Assembly (NCBI GenBank): GCA_965246915.1
Contig: CBDFGB010000033.1
Coordinates: forward strand, 275,674 to 339,673
Direction: 5' to 3'
Length of the DNA stretch: 64,000 bases
From: CAVRQM01 sp965246915
Lineage (GTDB): Bacteria; Pseudomonadota; Alphaproteobacteria; Acetobacterales; Acetobacteraceae
Shown here in pieces: positions 34,072-42,580 of this stretch; position 1 is the first letter of the stretch, and each line of letters opens with the position of its first letter. The notes under the pieces were generated by a model, which saw nothing but the letters and a program-made list of their open reading frames with translations, was not told the DNA's origin and made no database searches. The position numbers and the translations under genes are program-made.

Positions 34072-34833
34072 TGCCTCGAGCGGCGGCATGGCGAGATTGA
34101 TCACCTCACCGTGCTGCGGCGGCTGGCGCGGCAGATCGAACAGCGAAGGTTCGGGTACCGAGTATCCCAGCCCGCGCGTCGACATGATTGCCCGTTCGCC
34201 GATCCCGTGCTGCCCCAGCTTGCGCCGCAGCTTTAGGACGAGTTGATCCACGCTGCGATCGTCGTCGTGGAGCATACGCTTCAGCGCGACCCGGCCGAGC
34301 CAGACCCGAGAAACCGCGCCTCCGCCCGCGTCGAGCAAGGTGCGCAAAAGCGCGAACTCGGCTTCGGTCAGCGTGCTGATGACCGCGCCCGGGCCGATGA
34401 GCGCGCGCGTGGACACGTCGACGCGCACCCGCGCGCGGCGCAGCGTCTCCTCGTTACGCGACAGTCGACGATGCACGGCGCGGATCCGGGCCGCGAGCTT
34501 CAACAGCGCCACGGGCTCCACGATGTAGTCATCGGCACCCATGTCGAGGCTCGCCACGTGGGCGCTCTCGATGTCGTTGGCGGAGACGACCACGACGCCG
34601 CAATCGCCCTCGCTGGCAAAGCTCTCGACGATGCCCAGCATGTCCGGCCGGGACAGTCCCATGCCGATGACGACGACGTCGGGGCGGAACATCCGCTTGT
34701 GCGGAATGGCCAGGGGCCCCGCCTCGATCACGTCGGTGGCCATGCCCTCGTCCTCGAGGGCCGCGGAAAGCAGGGGGGCCACCGGCCATTCTGCTTCAAC
34801 AATCAATACGCGCAGAGAGCTCGCAATACCCAT
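34030..34833 (-). CDS. OmpR-type regulator with degenerate receiver domain
   Basis: 267 residues: a receiver-like domain (1-120) and an OmpR winged helix (SVDQLVLKLRRKLGQHGIGERAIMSTRGLGYSVPEP). Canonical phosphorylation residues are missing: the acidic pair reads VEAE (12-15), the phospho-acceptor Asp is Gly57 (VVVIGMGL), and the switch Lys is Glu106 (YIVEP), while Ser84 remains. It is therefore probably not activated by a histidine kinase, and none is adjacent. ATG 34833 has GAGGG closely upstream; an in-frame ATG at 34860 is the alternative. Known atypical regulators of this kind act constitutively or bind small ligands. Confidence 0.85.
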   Translation of the reverse strand: MGIASSLRVLIVEAEWPVAPLLSAALEDEGMATDVIEAGPLAIPHKRMFRPDVVVIGMGLSRPDMLGIVESFASEGDCGVVVVSANDIESAHVASLDMGADDYIVEPVALLKLAARIRAVHRRLSRNEETLRRARVRVDVSTRALIGPGAVISTLTEAEFALLRTLLDAGGGAVSRVWLGRVALKRMLHDDDRSVDQLVLKLRRKLGQHGIGERAIMSTRGLGYSVPEPSLFDLPRQPPQHGEVINLAMPPLEASESLRRRANSLQP

Positions 34834-34957
34834 GGGACCCTCGGTTGAAATAAGACGCATCGTCGATCACGATCTTGCGAGCGACGAAGCACCATTGCAA
34901 CCTATTTCGTGCACGGTCCAGCACGAATACAAAAAGACATACATAATCTTGGGCGTA

Positions 34958-34993
34958 AATACTGGGATTTTCGTCAAACAACGACTCAGTATT
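34958..34993. promoter_or_regulatory. AT-rich inverted repeat between ligA and the atypical regulator
   Basis: AATACTG (34958-34964) and CAGTATT (34987-34993) are perfect complements 22 nt apart, with an inner TCGT/ACGA pairing possible. It lies 18 nt beyond the ligA stop and 125-160 bp upstream of the regulator start, in the most AT-rich stretch nearby. It may be an operator (for example autoregulation) or a weak ligA terminator. Confidence 0.35.
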
Positions 34994-35010
34994 GGAGATT
35001 TAACGGTCGG

Positions 35011-37086
35011 TTAACTGCTTGCGGACTGTGACACAAGGGCGCGCCACTGGTGTTCGTCAAGAATCCGCACGCCGAGCTCCAGAGCTTTTTTGGCCTTCGA
35101 GCCTGCTTCCTCGCCGACAACCACCAGATCAGTCTTACGCGTGACGGAGTCGGTGACACGCGCGCCGAGAGCCTCTGCCTGCGCCCGCGCCTCCTGTCGG
35201 GAGAGGCCGACGAGTGTACCGGTGAACACAATAACGTGTCCGATGAGTGGGCCGGCCGTCGCCGACGGCGTCGACGAGGCGTCGCCGATCATCACCTCAG
35301 CGGCCAGGTCGTCCATCGCCGCCACGTTACGTGGCTCGGCGAAGAATTCGGCCAGTTCCTCGGCGATGGCGGGTCCCACACCGACGATGGCCCCGAGTTC
35401 GCTGCGCGCGTCGGAGCCGATCTCGACCGCGTCCAGCATCCGCGCGCGCCATGCGGCGAAGCTGCCATGGTGGCGGGCCAGCAGGCGGCTGTTGGTCTGT
35501 CCGATCCGGCGAATGCCAAGCGCGTAGATGAACCGAGCGAGTTCGATTCTGCGTGCCGCCTCGATCGCGTGCACGAGATTGCGCGCCGACGTGGCGCCCC
35601 AGCCCTCACGGTTGGCGATGACGGCCTCGTGGCTCCGGAGACGGAACAGGTCCGCCGGGCTTGCGATCAGGCCGACAGCGAGAAATTCACGAACGCTGCG
35701 CTCGCCGAGCCCTTCGATGTCGAAAGCAGCTCGCGACGCCACATGGATCAATCGTTCCTCGAGCTGGGCTGCGCACGCCAGACCACCGGTGCAGCGGCGC
35801 ACGACTTCGCCGGGCGGGCGGACGGCGGCGCTGCCGCAAACGGGACAGCGGTCCGGAAAGCGGTATGGGACGGCCAGGGCCGATCGCCTGTCGATGACCG
35901 GCCCGAGGATCTGTGGGATGACGTCGCCAGCCCGTTGCAACTCCACCGTGTCGCCGATCCGCACATCCTTGCGGGCAATCTCGTCCTCGTTGTGCAGCGT
36001 TGCGCGGGTCACCAACACGCCCCCGACATTGACCGGACGCAACACCGCGACGGGCGTCAAAGCCCCGGTTCGGCCCACCTGGATCAGAATGTCGTCGAGC
36101 GTGGTGGTCGCGCGCTCGGCGGGGAATTTCCAGGCGACCGCCCAACGCGGCTCCCGCCCCACGAATCCGAGTCGTTGCTGCAACGCGAGGTCATCGACCT
36201 TGTAGACGACGCCGTCGATGTCGTACGGAAGCCCGGCGCGGAGCGCGGCCAGGCGTTCCTGGAACGAGCCTGCCTCGGCCGCGTCGGCGATCAGCGCGCT
36301 GTGCTCGTTCACCGCGAACCCCCAGGCCCGCAGCCGCGCGAGGTAGTCCCAATGGGTCGCCTCGGGCCGCGCGCTGGCTTCGCCCATCGCATAGACGAAC
36401 AGCGAAAGCGCCCGCCCGGCCGTCACGCGGGGGTCGAGTTGCCGCAGGCTGCCGGCGGCCGCGTTGCGCGGATTGGCAAAAATCTTCTGGCCCGAGGCCG
36501 CTTGCGCCTCGTTCAGCGCAAGAAAATCCGCGTCCGTCATGAACACCTCCCCGCGGATCTCGATCTTCTCCGGCGCGCCGTGCGGCAGCTCTGTCGGTAC
36601 AGCGCGCATCGTGCGGAGGTTGGCCGTGACGTCCTCGCCTTCCGTGCCGTCGCCCCGCGTCGCCGCAGCGATCAGCCGGCCCTTGGCATATGTGAGACTG
36701 ATCGATAGCCCGTCGATTTTCGGTTCGGCGACCAGCCGCGGCACTTCCTTCGCCCCGAGGAACCGCTGGATGCGCGCCAGAAACTCGGAAAATTCGACTG
36801 GATCGAACACGTTGCCCAGTGACAACATCGGCACGCCGTGGCGATGCTTGCGAAACCCGCTCGACGGTGCCGCGCCGACGCGCCGTGAAGGTGAGTCGGC
36901 GCGGACGAGATCCGGGAACCGGCGTTCGATGGCAAGGTTGCGCGCCCGTAGCGCGTCGTAGTCCGCGTCGGTCGCGAGCGGTGTGTCCGCCGCGTGGTAG
37001 GCAATATCGAGCCGGGCGATCTCGGCGGCCAGCCATTCCAGCTCGGCTGTCGCCGCCTCCTCGTCCAGCGCCTCGACGGGGATCAC
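35011..37086 (-). CDS. ligA: NAD-dependent DNA ligase
   Basis: 691 residues with all LigA modules: the Ia domain (YDALRARNLAIERRFPDLV), the adenylation site EPKIDGLS (lysine nucleophile), an OB fold, a four-Cys zinc finger (RCPVCGSA...RRCTGGLACAAQ), helix-hairpin-helix repeats and a C-terminal BRCT domain (GHVIVFTGTLVGLSRQEARAQAEALGARV). It seals nicks in replication and repair. GTG 37086 overlaps the recN stop (GTGA). Confidence 0.96.
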   Translation of the reverse strand: MIPVEALDEEAATAELEWLAAEIARLDIAYHAADTPLATDADYDALRARNLAIERRFPDLVRADSPSRRVGAAPSSGFRKHRHGVPMLSLGNVFDPVEFSEFLARIQRFLGAKEVPRLVAEPKIDGLSISLTYAKGRLIAAATRGDGTEGEDVTANLRTMRAVPTELPHGAPEKIEIRGEVFMTDADFLALNEAQAASGQKIFANPRNAAAGSLRQLDPRVTAGRALSLFVYAMGEASARPEATHWDYLARLRAWGFAVNEHSALIADAAEAGSFQERLAALRAGLPYDIDGVVYKVDDLALQQRLGFVGREPRWAVAWKFPAERATTTLDDILIQVGRTGALTPVAVLRPVNVGGVLVTRATLHNEDEIARKDVRIGDTVELQRAGDVIPQILGPVIDRRSALAVPYRFPDRCPVCGSAAVRPPGEVVRRCTGGLACAAQLEERLIHVASRAAFDIEGLGERSVREFLAVGLIASPADLFRLRSHEAVIANREGWGATSARNLVHAIEAARRIELARFIYALGIRRIGQTNSRLLARHHGSFAAWRARMLDAVEIGSDARSELGAIVGVGPAIAEELAEFFAEPRNVAAMDDLAAEVMIGDASSTPSATAGPLIGHVIVFTGTLVGLSRQEARAQAEALGARVTDSVTRKTDLVVVGEEAGSKAKKALELGVRILDEHQWRALVSQSASS

Positions 37087-38771
37087 CCGGCATGCTCCAG
37101 TAGGCTGACTGCGGCCGCGCGGGCTGCGTCGGTCACCGTCTGCCCAGCGAGCATCCGGGCAATCTCCTCGCGCCGCGCGTCGCCGCGGAGCGGCTCGACC
37201 GACGTTTCCGCGCCGGCCGCCACCACCCGTTTGGCGACCAGCAGATGCGCCGCACCGCGTGCCGCGACCTGTGGGCTGTGGGTCACCAGAAGGACCTGTA
37301 CCCGTTCCGCGACGCGCACGAGACGCTCGCCGACGGCGGCCGCCGTGGCCCCGCCGATGCCGGAATCGATCTCGTCAAACACCATGGTCGGTACCGAGGA
37401 CGCACCGGCCAGGACGACCTTGAGCGCTAGCATCAGCCGGCTGAGCTCGCCGCCCGAGGCGGCGCGTGCCAGTGGCCCGGGCGTCTGACCCGGATTGGTC
37501 GCGATGAGGAACCGTGCCGCCTCGGCGCCCGCGGCACTCCAAGACGCCTCCGGCAGCTCGACAAGCTCGGTCACGAAGCGCGCGCGGTCGAGCTTCAACG
37601 GCACGAGTTCCGCGGCGATCGCTTGGTCGAGGCGGACCGCCGCCGCTCGCCGAGCCTCCGAGAGCGTCGAACATGCCGCGACAAAATCCCGCCGTGCCGA
37701 CGCACTTGCCCGCGACAATGCGACCAGACCGGCCGTTCCGGTGTCGAGCGCGGCCAGCCGCTCCTGCAAGCCGGCCAGCACATCCGGCAACTCCGCCACC
37801 GGCGCCTGATACTTTCGCGACGCCGCCCGCAGCGCGAACAGCCGTTCCTCGGCGCCCTCCAGTTCGCCCGGCGCGGGCTCGGCCGTCTGCGCCAGCCGCG
37901 ACAGCAGCATCTCAGCGTCGGCCACCGCCTCCTCCGCTCGATCCAGTGCCGCCGAGATCTCGGCCTCCGCCGCGCCGGCCGGAGCAATGCGCTGGACCGC
38001 CCGGCTGGCCGAGCGCAGAGCCGCCGCCGGCCCTACGGCCCGACGGTCGCGGCCCGACGCCCCGGGCGTCAGCTCCGCCAGCGCGGCCGCGACAGCCTCG
38101 GCACGACGTCCTGCTTGTTGCAATTGTTGCCGCCGCGCAGCGAGGGCGTCCTCCTCGCCCGGGCTGGGAGCAAGTTTGGCGAGTTCGGCCGTCGCGTGCC
38201 GCAAATACTCCTCGTCGCGCGCCGTCTCGGCGAGCTTAGCCTCGGCGGCGGCCAGCGCGTCCGCCGAGTGGCGCCATACCCGATACGCGGCCGACACCGA
38301 CTCGCGGATGGGCGTGGCGACCGCGTAGGTGTCCAGCAGCGCGGTGTGACCGGCGGGGTCGGCGAGGCCCATCTGTTCGTGCTGGCCCTGCACCTCGACC
38401 AGCAGCGCGCCGATGCGGCGCAGCAAAGCGGCGCCGATCGGCGAATCGTTGACGAACGCACGGCTGCGGCCGTCGCGGGCGACCACGCGGCGCAACACGA
38501 TATGCTCATCGACGTCGATCGCCTGTTCGCGCAGCACATCCTGGGCCGGATGGTCGATAGCCAGATTGAATGTGGCGGCCACCGAAGCCTGCTCGCGGCC
38601 GATCCTCACCAGCCCCGATTCCGACCGCGCGCCGAGCGCCAGGCCGAGACTGTCCAGAAGGATCGATTTGCCTGCGCCGGTCTCGCCTGTGAGCACGGTA
38701 AGACCTGGGCTGAAGCCGAGATCGAGCCGGTCGATCAGCACCACGTCGCGAATCGAGAGTGCCGCCAGCAT
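37083..38771 (-). CDS. recN: DNA repair protein RecN
   Basis: 562-residue SMC-like ATPase. Walker A GETGAGKS near residues 29-36, VEVQGQHEQMGLADP, a central coiled coil rich in Ala/Glu/Arg, then the signature SGGELSRLMLALKVVL and Walker B TMVFDEIDSGIGG. It works in double-strand-break repair. It starts 10 nt after the bamD stop at ATG 38771. Confidence 0.95.
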   Translation of the reverse strand: MLAALSIRDVVLIDRLDLGFSPGLTVLTGETGAGKSILLDSLGLALGARSESGLVRIGREQASVAATFNLAIDHPAQDVLREQAIDVDEHIVLRRVVARDGRSRAFVNDSPIGAALLRRIGALLVEVQGQHEQMGLADPAGHTALLDTYAVATPIRESVSAAYRVWRHSADALAAAEAKLAETARDEEYLRHATAELAKLAPSPGEEDALAARRQQLQQAGRRAEAVAAALAELTPGASGRDRRAVGPAAALRSASRAVQRIAPAGAAEAEISAALDRAEEAVADAEMLLSRLAQTAEPAPGELEGAEERLFALRAASRKYQAPVAELPDVLAGLQERLAALDTGTAGLVALSRASASARRDFVAACSTLSEARRAAAVRLDQAIAAELVPLKLDRARFVTELVELPEASWSAAGAEAARFLIATNPGQTPGPLARAASGGELSRLMLALKVVLAGASSVPTMVFDEIDSGIGGATAAAVGERLVRVAERVQVLLVTHSPQVAARGAAHLLVAKRVVAAGAETSVEPLRGDARREEIARMLAGQTVTDAARAAAVSLLEHAG

Positions 38772-38781
38772 GCGGCGGGGA

Positions 38782-39645
38782 TCAGAAAACCGAGCCGAAA
38801 TTGCGCGCGAAGAACCCGGGCTTCGTCGACGAAGTCGTCTGCACCCCCTTCACCTGCCCGTCCACGACCAGCTGATTGTAGCTGTCCTCGTACCAGACGT
38901 TGCCGGGATAGTTGTGGCCGAGCACCGCGGCGGTCCGCCGCGCCTGATCCGGCAGTCCCAGCAGAAGGTACAGCTCGGTCAACCGGTGCAGCGCTTCCGG
39001 CACGTGGTTGGTCGTCTGATAGTCCTCGACGACCTTCTGGAACCGCCCGATCGCCGCCGTGTAGAGCTTCTGGTTCTCATAGTAGCGGCCGACCTCCATC
39101 TCCTTGCCGGCAAGATGGTCGCGGGCAAGGTCCATCTTGAGCCTGGCGTCGCGGCCATAGGAGCTGTTTGGAAAGCGATTGACCACTTCCTGAAGGGCCG
39201 CCATCGCCTCCTGCGTGCCCTTCTGGTCGCGTTGCACATCGGCAATCTGCTCGTAGAAGCACAGCGACCGAAGATAATAGGCATATGCGACATCGCGATT
39301 GGACGGATGCAACTGGATATAGCGGTCGAGCGTGCCGATCGCGTCGGTATACTGCGTCTGGAGGTATTCCGTGTAGCCCTGCATCAATTGGGCATTCACC
39401 GCCCACGACGAATAGGGGTAGTTCTGTTCGACGGCATCGAATTGCGCGACGGCGGTGTCGTACTTCTGCGCCTTGAGCGCATCGACGCCACGATTGTACT
39501 GCTCCTCCACCGGCACCGCGCTGGGGTCTTCCTTGACCTCCAGATCAGCCTTGCGGCCGCTCCACGGTGAGATCGACTCCAGCGTCGAACAGTTCGCCAG
39601 TCCGAGGGCGAACAAAACGATGGCGAGGCGCGGGCGGATCAGCAT
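38782..39645 (-). CDS. bamD: Outer membrane assembly lipoprotein BamD
   Basis: 287 residues with lipoprotein signal and lipobox LANC (Cys19). Five TPR-like repeats follow (EQYNRGVDALKAQKYDTAVAQFDAVEQNYPYS; AYAYYLRSLCFYEQIADVQRDQ; FPNSSYGRDARLKMDLARDHLA; EMEVGRYYENQKLYTAAIGRF). BamD supports BamA in inserting outer-membrane beta-barrel proteins. Placement between lpxC and recN is common in Alphaproteobacteria. Confidence 0.95.
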   Translation of the reverse strand: MLIRPRLAIVLFALGLANCSTLESISPWSGRKADLEVKEDPSAVPVEEQYNRGVDALKAQKYDTAVAQFDAVEQNYPYSSWAVNAQLMQGYTEYLQTQYTDAIGTLDRYIQLHPSNRDVAYAYYLRSLCFYEQIADVQRDQKGTQEAMAALQEVVNRFPNSSYGRDARLKMDLARDHLAGKEMEVGRYYENQKLYTAAIGRFQKVVEDYQTTNHVPEALHRLTELYLLLGLPDQARRTAAVLGHNYPGNVWYEDSYNQLVVDGQVKGVQTTSSTKPGFFARNFGSVF

Positions 39646-39687
39646 CGGGAGGTTATATCACGTGCGCAAGCGGCGCGAAAATCGTCG

Positions 39688-40662
39688 TCAGGCCGCCGCC
39701 GCGACGGTTTCCAGCCGCGCCCAGCCCGGCTCCGTCCAGGCCGGCTCGGCGGAGACCATCCGCCATTGAGAGGCATCGGCGAACAGCGCCCGCAACAGCC
39801 GGTTGTTCAGCGCGTGGCCGCTGCAATGCCCGATGAAGCGGCCATGGATCGGCGCGCCCGCGAGGGACAGATCACCAACCGCGTCCAGCATCTTGTGACG
39901 CACGAACTCGTCGGGGCGACGCAGTCCCGCCGGGTTCAGCACCCGCTCGCCATCCACCACGACGGCGTTATCCAGGCTGCCGCCCCGCGCCAACCCGGCT
40001 TCGCGCAGCCTTTCGACCTCGCCGACCAGGGTGAAAGTACGACAGTTCGCCAGATCCCGCTCGAACGTGCCCGGGTTCAGGCGAAGCGTGAGCGCCTGCC
40101 GTCCGATAGCAGGGGCATCGAACGCGATCGACATCGCCAGATCGAGTGCGTCCCCGCCCGGACGCAGTTCCGCGAACGCTGCGCCGTTCTCGACGCGGAC
40201 CGGTCGCAAGACTTCGATCGCCAGGTCCACCTCGTTCTGCTCGACGATCCCCGCGCATCCGATCAGGAACGCGAAATCCGCCGCAGACCCGTCTAGGATT
40301 GGAGCCTCTGGTCCATCCACATCGATCAGCGCGTTGGAGATACCGAGGCCGGACAACGCTGCCAGCACATGTTCAACGGTTCCCACTCGGGCATCGGGCC
40401 GGTCGGGATCGCCGAGCACCGTGCACAGCCGGGTATCCACGACGTGATCGAAACGCGCCAGGATCGCTGGTCGCGACGGCAGATCCCTCCGGCGGAATAT
40501 GATGCCAGTTCCGCACGCTGCCGGCCGCAACACCATGCGCACCCGTCGCCCACTGTGCAGGCCGATACCCACGCAGTCGATAGCCGCCTTGAGTGTCCGC
40601 TGCCGCCCGTCACGACGGGCGCCGAGTGACACCGGCAACATATTCGTCGGCAAGCCGTCCAT
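39688..40662 (-). CDS. lpxC: UDP-3-O-acyl-N-acetylglucosamine deacetylase
   Basis: 324-residue zinc amidase for the committed step of lipid A synthesis. Zinc ligands lie in VGTVEHVLAALSG (His), FVRHKMLDAVGDL (His and Asp), with catalytic His in GHCSGHALN; GIGLHSGRRV marks the N-terminal domain. ATG 40662 is chosen; an in-frame GTG at 40689 lacks a ribosome site. It lies downstream of ftsZ, as in many proteobacteria. Confidence 0.95.
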   Translation of the reverse strand: MDGLPTNMLPVSLGARRDGRQRTLKAAIDCVGIGLHSGRRVRMVLRPAACGTGIIFRRRDLPSRPAILARFDHVVDTRLCTVLGDPDRPDARVGTVEHVLAALSGLGISNALIDVDGPEAPILDGSAADFAFLIGCAGIVEQNEVDLAIEVLRPVRVENGAAFAELRPGGDALDLAMSIAFDAPAIGRQALTLRLNPGTFERDLANCRTFTLVGEVERLREAGLARGGSLDNAVVVDGERVLNPAGLRRPDEFVRHKMLDAVGDLSLAGAPIHGRFIGHCSGHALNNRLLRALFADASQWRMVSAEPAWTEPGWARLETVAAAA

Positions 40663-40808
40663 TCCCCGAGCCGTCTCCGACAGGCCCACCGGAATCGATG
40701 AGCGATACCCTCAACATTGTTCTACGGGGTTCGGCATGTCGCCGGCCAGTCAAGGTTTGTTTCTGAATATTTCGCCGCAAGCTGTTGATAACACGCCATG
40801 GTGCATCG

Positions 40809-40846
40809 CAAAACACACAACCACGGCCTGGTCGATGATATGGCCG
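40809..40846 (-). terminator. Weak terminator-like hairpin downstream of ftsZ
   Basis: On the minus strand CGGCC and GGCCG (40842-40846 and 40824-40828) form a 5-bp stem with a 13-nt loop, followed by a T/G-rich tract ending in TTTT at about 40809. Short stem and imperfect T-run, so it may only attenuate transcription into lpxC. Confidence 0.3.
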
Positions 40847-40860
40847 GGGAGTCTGCCACG

Positions 40861-42516
40861 TCAGGAGCTTTGGCGACGCAGAAACGCCGGAATGTCGATA
40901 TTGACCTCGTCGCCCACCGCTTGCCGAACATTGATCCGCCCGCGGTCGAGGCCCGGCTCCGTGCGGAGCGCCGGCTCGCTCGCTTGCGGGCGCGGCTCGG
41001 CCTGCGCTTCGCCCTGCGGGTTCGGAGCGGGCGCCCCACGAATGACGCCAGTCATGATGCCGAAGATGCTCTTGCGCGGCGCCACCGGCGGGGCGGATGC
41101 CGGCGCGTCGTTGAACAGTCCCCTCCCGGGCTGGGGCTGGGCGAACCGACTCACACCCGGCAGCGGCGCCGGGCGCAAGGCCGGCGTGGCGGGAGACGTG
41201 GCGGCGGGCTGGTGATCTCCGACCTCCTCGACGACCTCGGCGACCGTGCGCGGCAGCGCCGCCAGGGCCGTCGCGCCCTGCGTTTGCGCCGCCGCGTGCG
41301 CGTGGGCCGCCACCTGGAGCCTCTGGAGCGGCACCGGCACGCGAGGCGCGGATGAGGATTGCGCCATGATCGGGGCGGCACCTGGAATCGGCGGCGCGCC
41401 CGCGCGCACCGGAGCGGCATTCGCACCGGCCATCACCGGCGCGCTTGCCGTAGCGGCGTGCGGCGCCTCTGCCTCGTCCGAGGCGGCCGCATGGGCGCCG
41501 CCGCCGACCGCGACCAGACGCGGCCGCTCGGCGACGCGCTGATGCGCCGTCTCGATCCCGGTTGCCACGACGGACACGCGGATCTTGCCGTGCAACGCAT
41601 CGTCGATCGCCGAGCCGAAGATGATGTTGGCTTCCTCGTCGACCTCCTCGCGGATGCGATTGGCGGCCTGGTCGACCTCGAACAGGGTCAGGTCCTCGCC
41701 GCCGGTGATGTTGATCAGCAGACCGCGCGCGCCGGCCATCGACGTGTCCTCCAGCAGCGGATTGCTGATCGCCGCCTCGGCGGCCCGCACCGCGCGGTTC
41801 TCGCCCTCCGCCTCGCCGGTGCCCATCATCGCCTTGCCCATCTCCGCCATCACGGTGCGGATGTCGGCGAAGTCGAGATTGACCAGGCCTGGCGCCACCA
41901 TAAGGTCCGTGACGCCTCGAACGCCCATGTACAGCACGTTGTCGGCCATCTTGAACGCCTCCTTCCAACCGGTTCTCTCATTCGCGAGTCGGAACAGGTT
42001 TTGGTTGGGGATGACGATCAGAGTATCGACGAATTGCTGCAACTCCTCGATTCCCGCCTCGGCGGCGCGCGCGCGACGGCTGCCTTCGAAGGTGAACGGC
42101 TTGGTCACCACGCCGACCGTCAGGATGTTACGCTCACGTGCCATTCTGGCGATCACCGGGGCCGCGCCAGTGCCGGTGCCGCCGCCCATGCCGGCTGTGA
42201 TGAACACCATGTGCGCGCCATCGAGATGGCGATAAAGCTCTTCGGCGGCTTCTTCCGCCGCGGCGCGGCCGATCTCCGGTTTCGCGCCGGCGCCGAGTCC
42301 CTGGGTGATGTGTGGGCCGAGCTGGATGCGGCGGTCCGCCCGGCTATGGACCAGCTGCTGCGCGTCGGTGTTGGCGACGACGAACTCCACGCCCTGCAAA
42401 TTCGATGCGATCATGTTGTCGACCGCGTTGGTGCCGCCGCCGCCGACGCCGATCACCGTGATGCGCGGTGAAAAATCGGTGTGATGGTGCTGCTGCGTCG
42501 TAAGGTGAAGGGTCAT
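40861..42516 (-). CDS. ftsZ: Cell division protein FtsZ
   Basis: 551-residue tubulin-like GTPase. GTP-binding glycine loops GVGGGGTN (~23-30) and the tubulin signature GGGTGTGAAP (~111-120), the T7 loop region NLDFADIRTVM, a ~210-residue Ala/Pro-rich linker, and a C-terminal peptide DIPAFLRRQ that binds FtsA and other tethers. The linker is long, as in other Alphaproteobacteria. ATG 42516 is preceded by GGAGAG; an in-frame extension to 42654 runs into ftsA and has no family content. Confidence 0.97.
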   Translation of the reverse strand: MTLHLTTQQHHHTDFSPRITVIGVGGGGTNAVDNMIASNLQGVEFVVANTDAQQLVHSRADRRIQLGPHITQGLGAGAKPEIGRAAAEEAAEELYRHLDGAHMVFITAGMGGGTGTGAAPVIARMARERNILTVGVVTKPFTFEGSRRARAAEAGIEELQQFVDTLIVIPNQNLFRLANERTGWKEAFKMADNVLYMGVRGVTDLMVAPGLVNLDFADIRTVMAEMGKAMMGTGEAEGENRAVRAAEAAISNPLLEDTSMAGARGLLINITGGEDLTLFEVDQAANRIREEVDEEANIIFGSAIDDALHGKIRVSVVATGIETAHQRVAERPRLVAVGGGAHAAASDEAEAPHAATASAPVMAGANAAPVRAGAPPIPGAAPIMAQSSSAPRVPVPLQRLQVAAHAHAAAQTQGATALAALPRTVAEVVEEVGDHQPAATSPATPALRPAPLPGVSRFAQPQPGRGLFNDAPASAPPVAPRKSIFGIMTGVIRGAPAPNPQGEAQAEPRPQASEPALRTEPGLDRGRINVRQAVGDEVNIDIPAFLRRQSS

Positions 42517-42580
42517 GGGTGTTCTCTCCCCGGGGAGTCCTGATGTTGACAGTAGCGCGTGGTTGCGATTCGCATCCGCG

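Noticed and set aside
35050..36708. 552-codon plus-strand frame over ligA
   Set aside because: ligA is certain on the other strand; the plus-strand frame has no domain or ribosome site.
40663..40860. Promoter for lpxC in the ftsZ-lpxC spacer
   Set aside because: A TTGACT is present on the minus strand, but no -10-like box at proper spacing (the nearest, TAGAAC, is 23 nt away).
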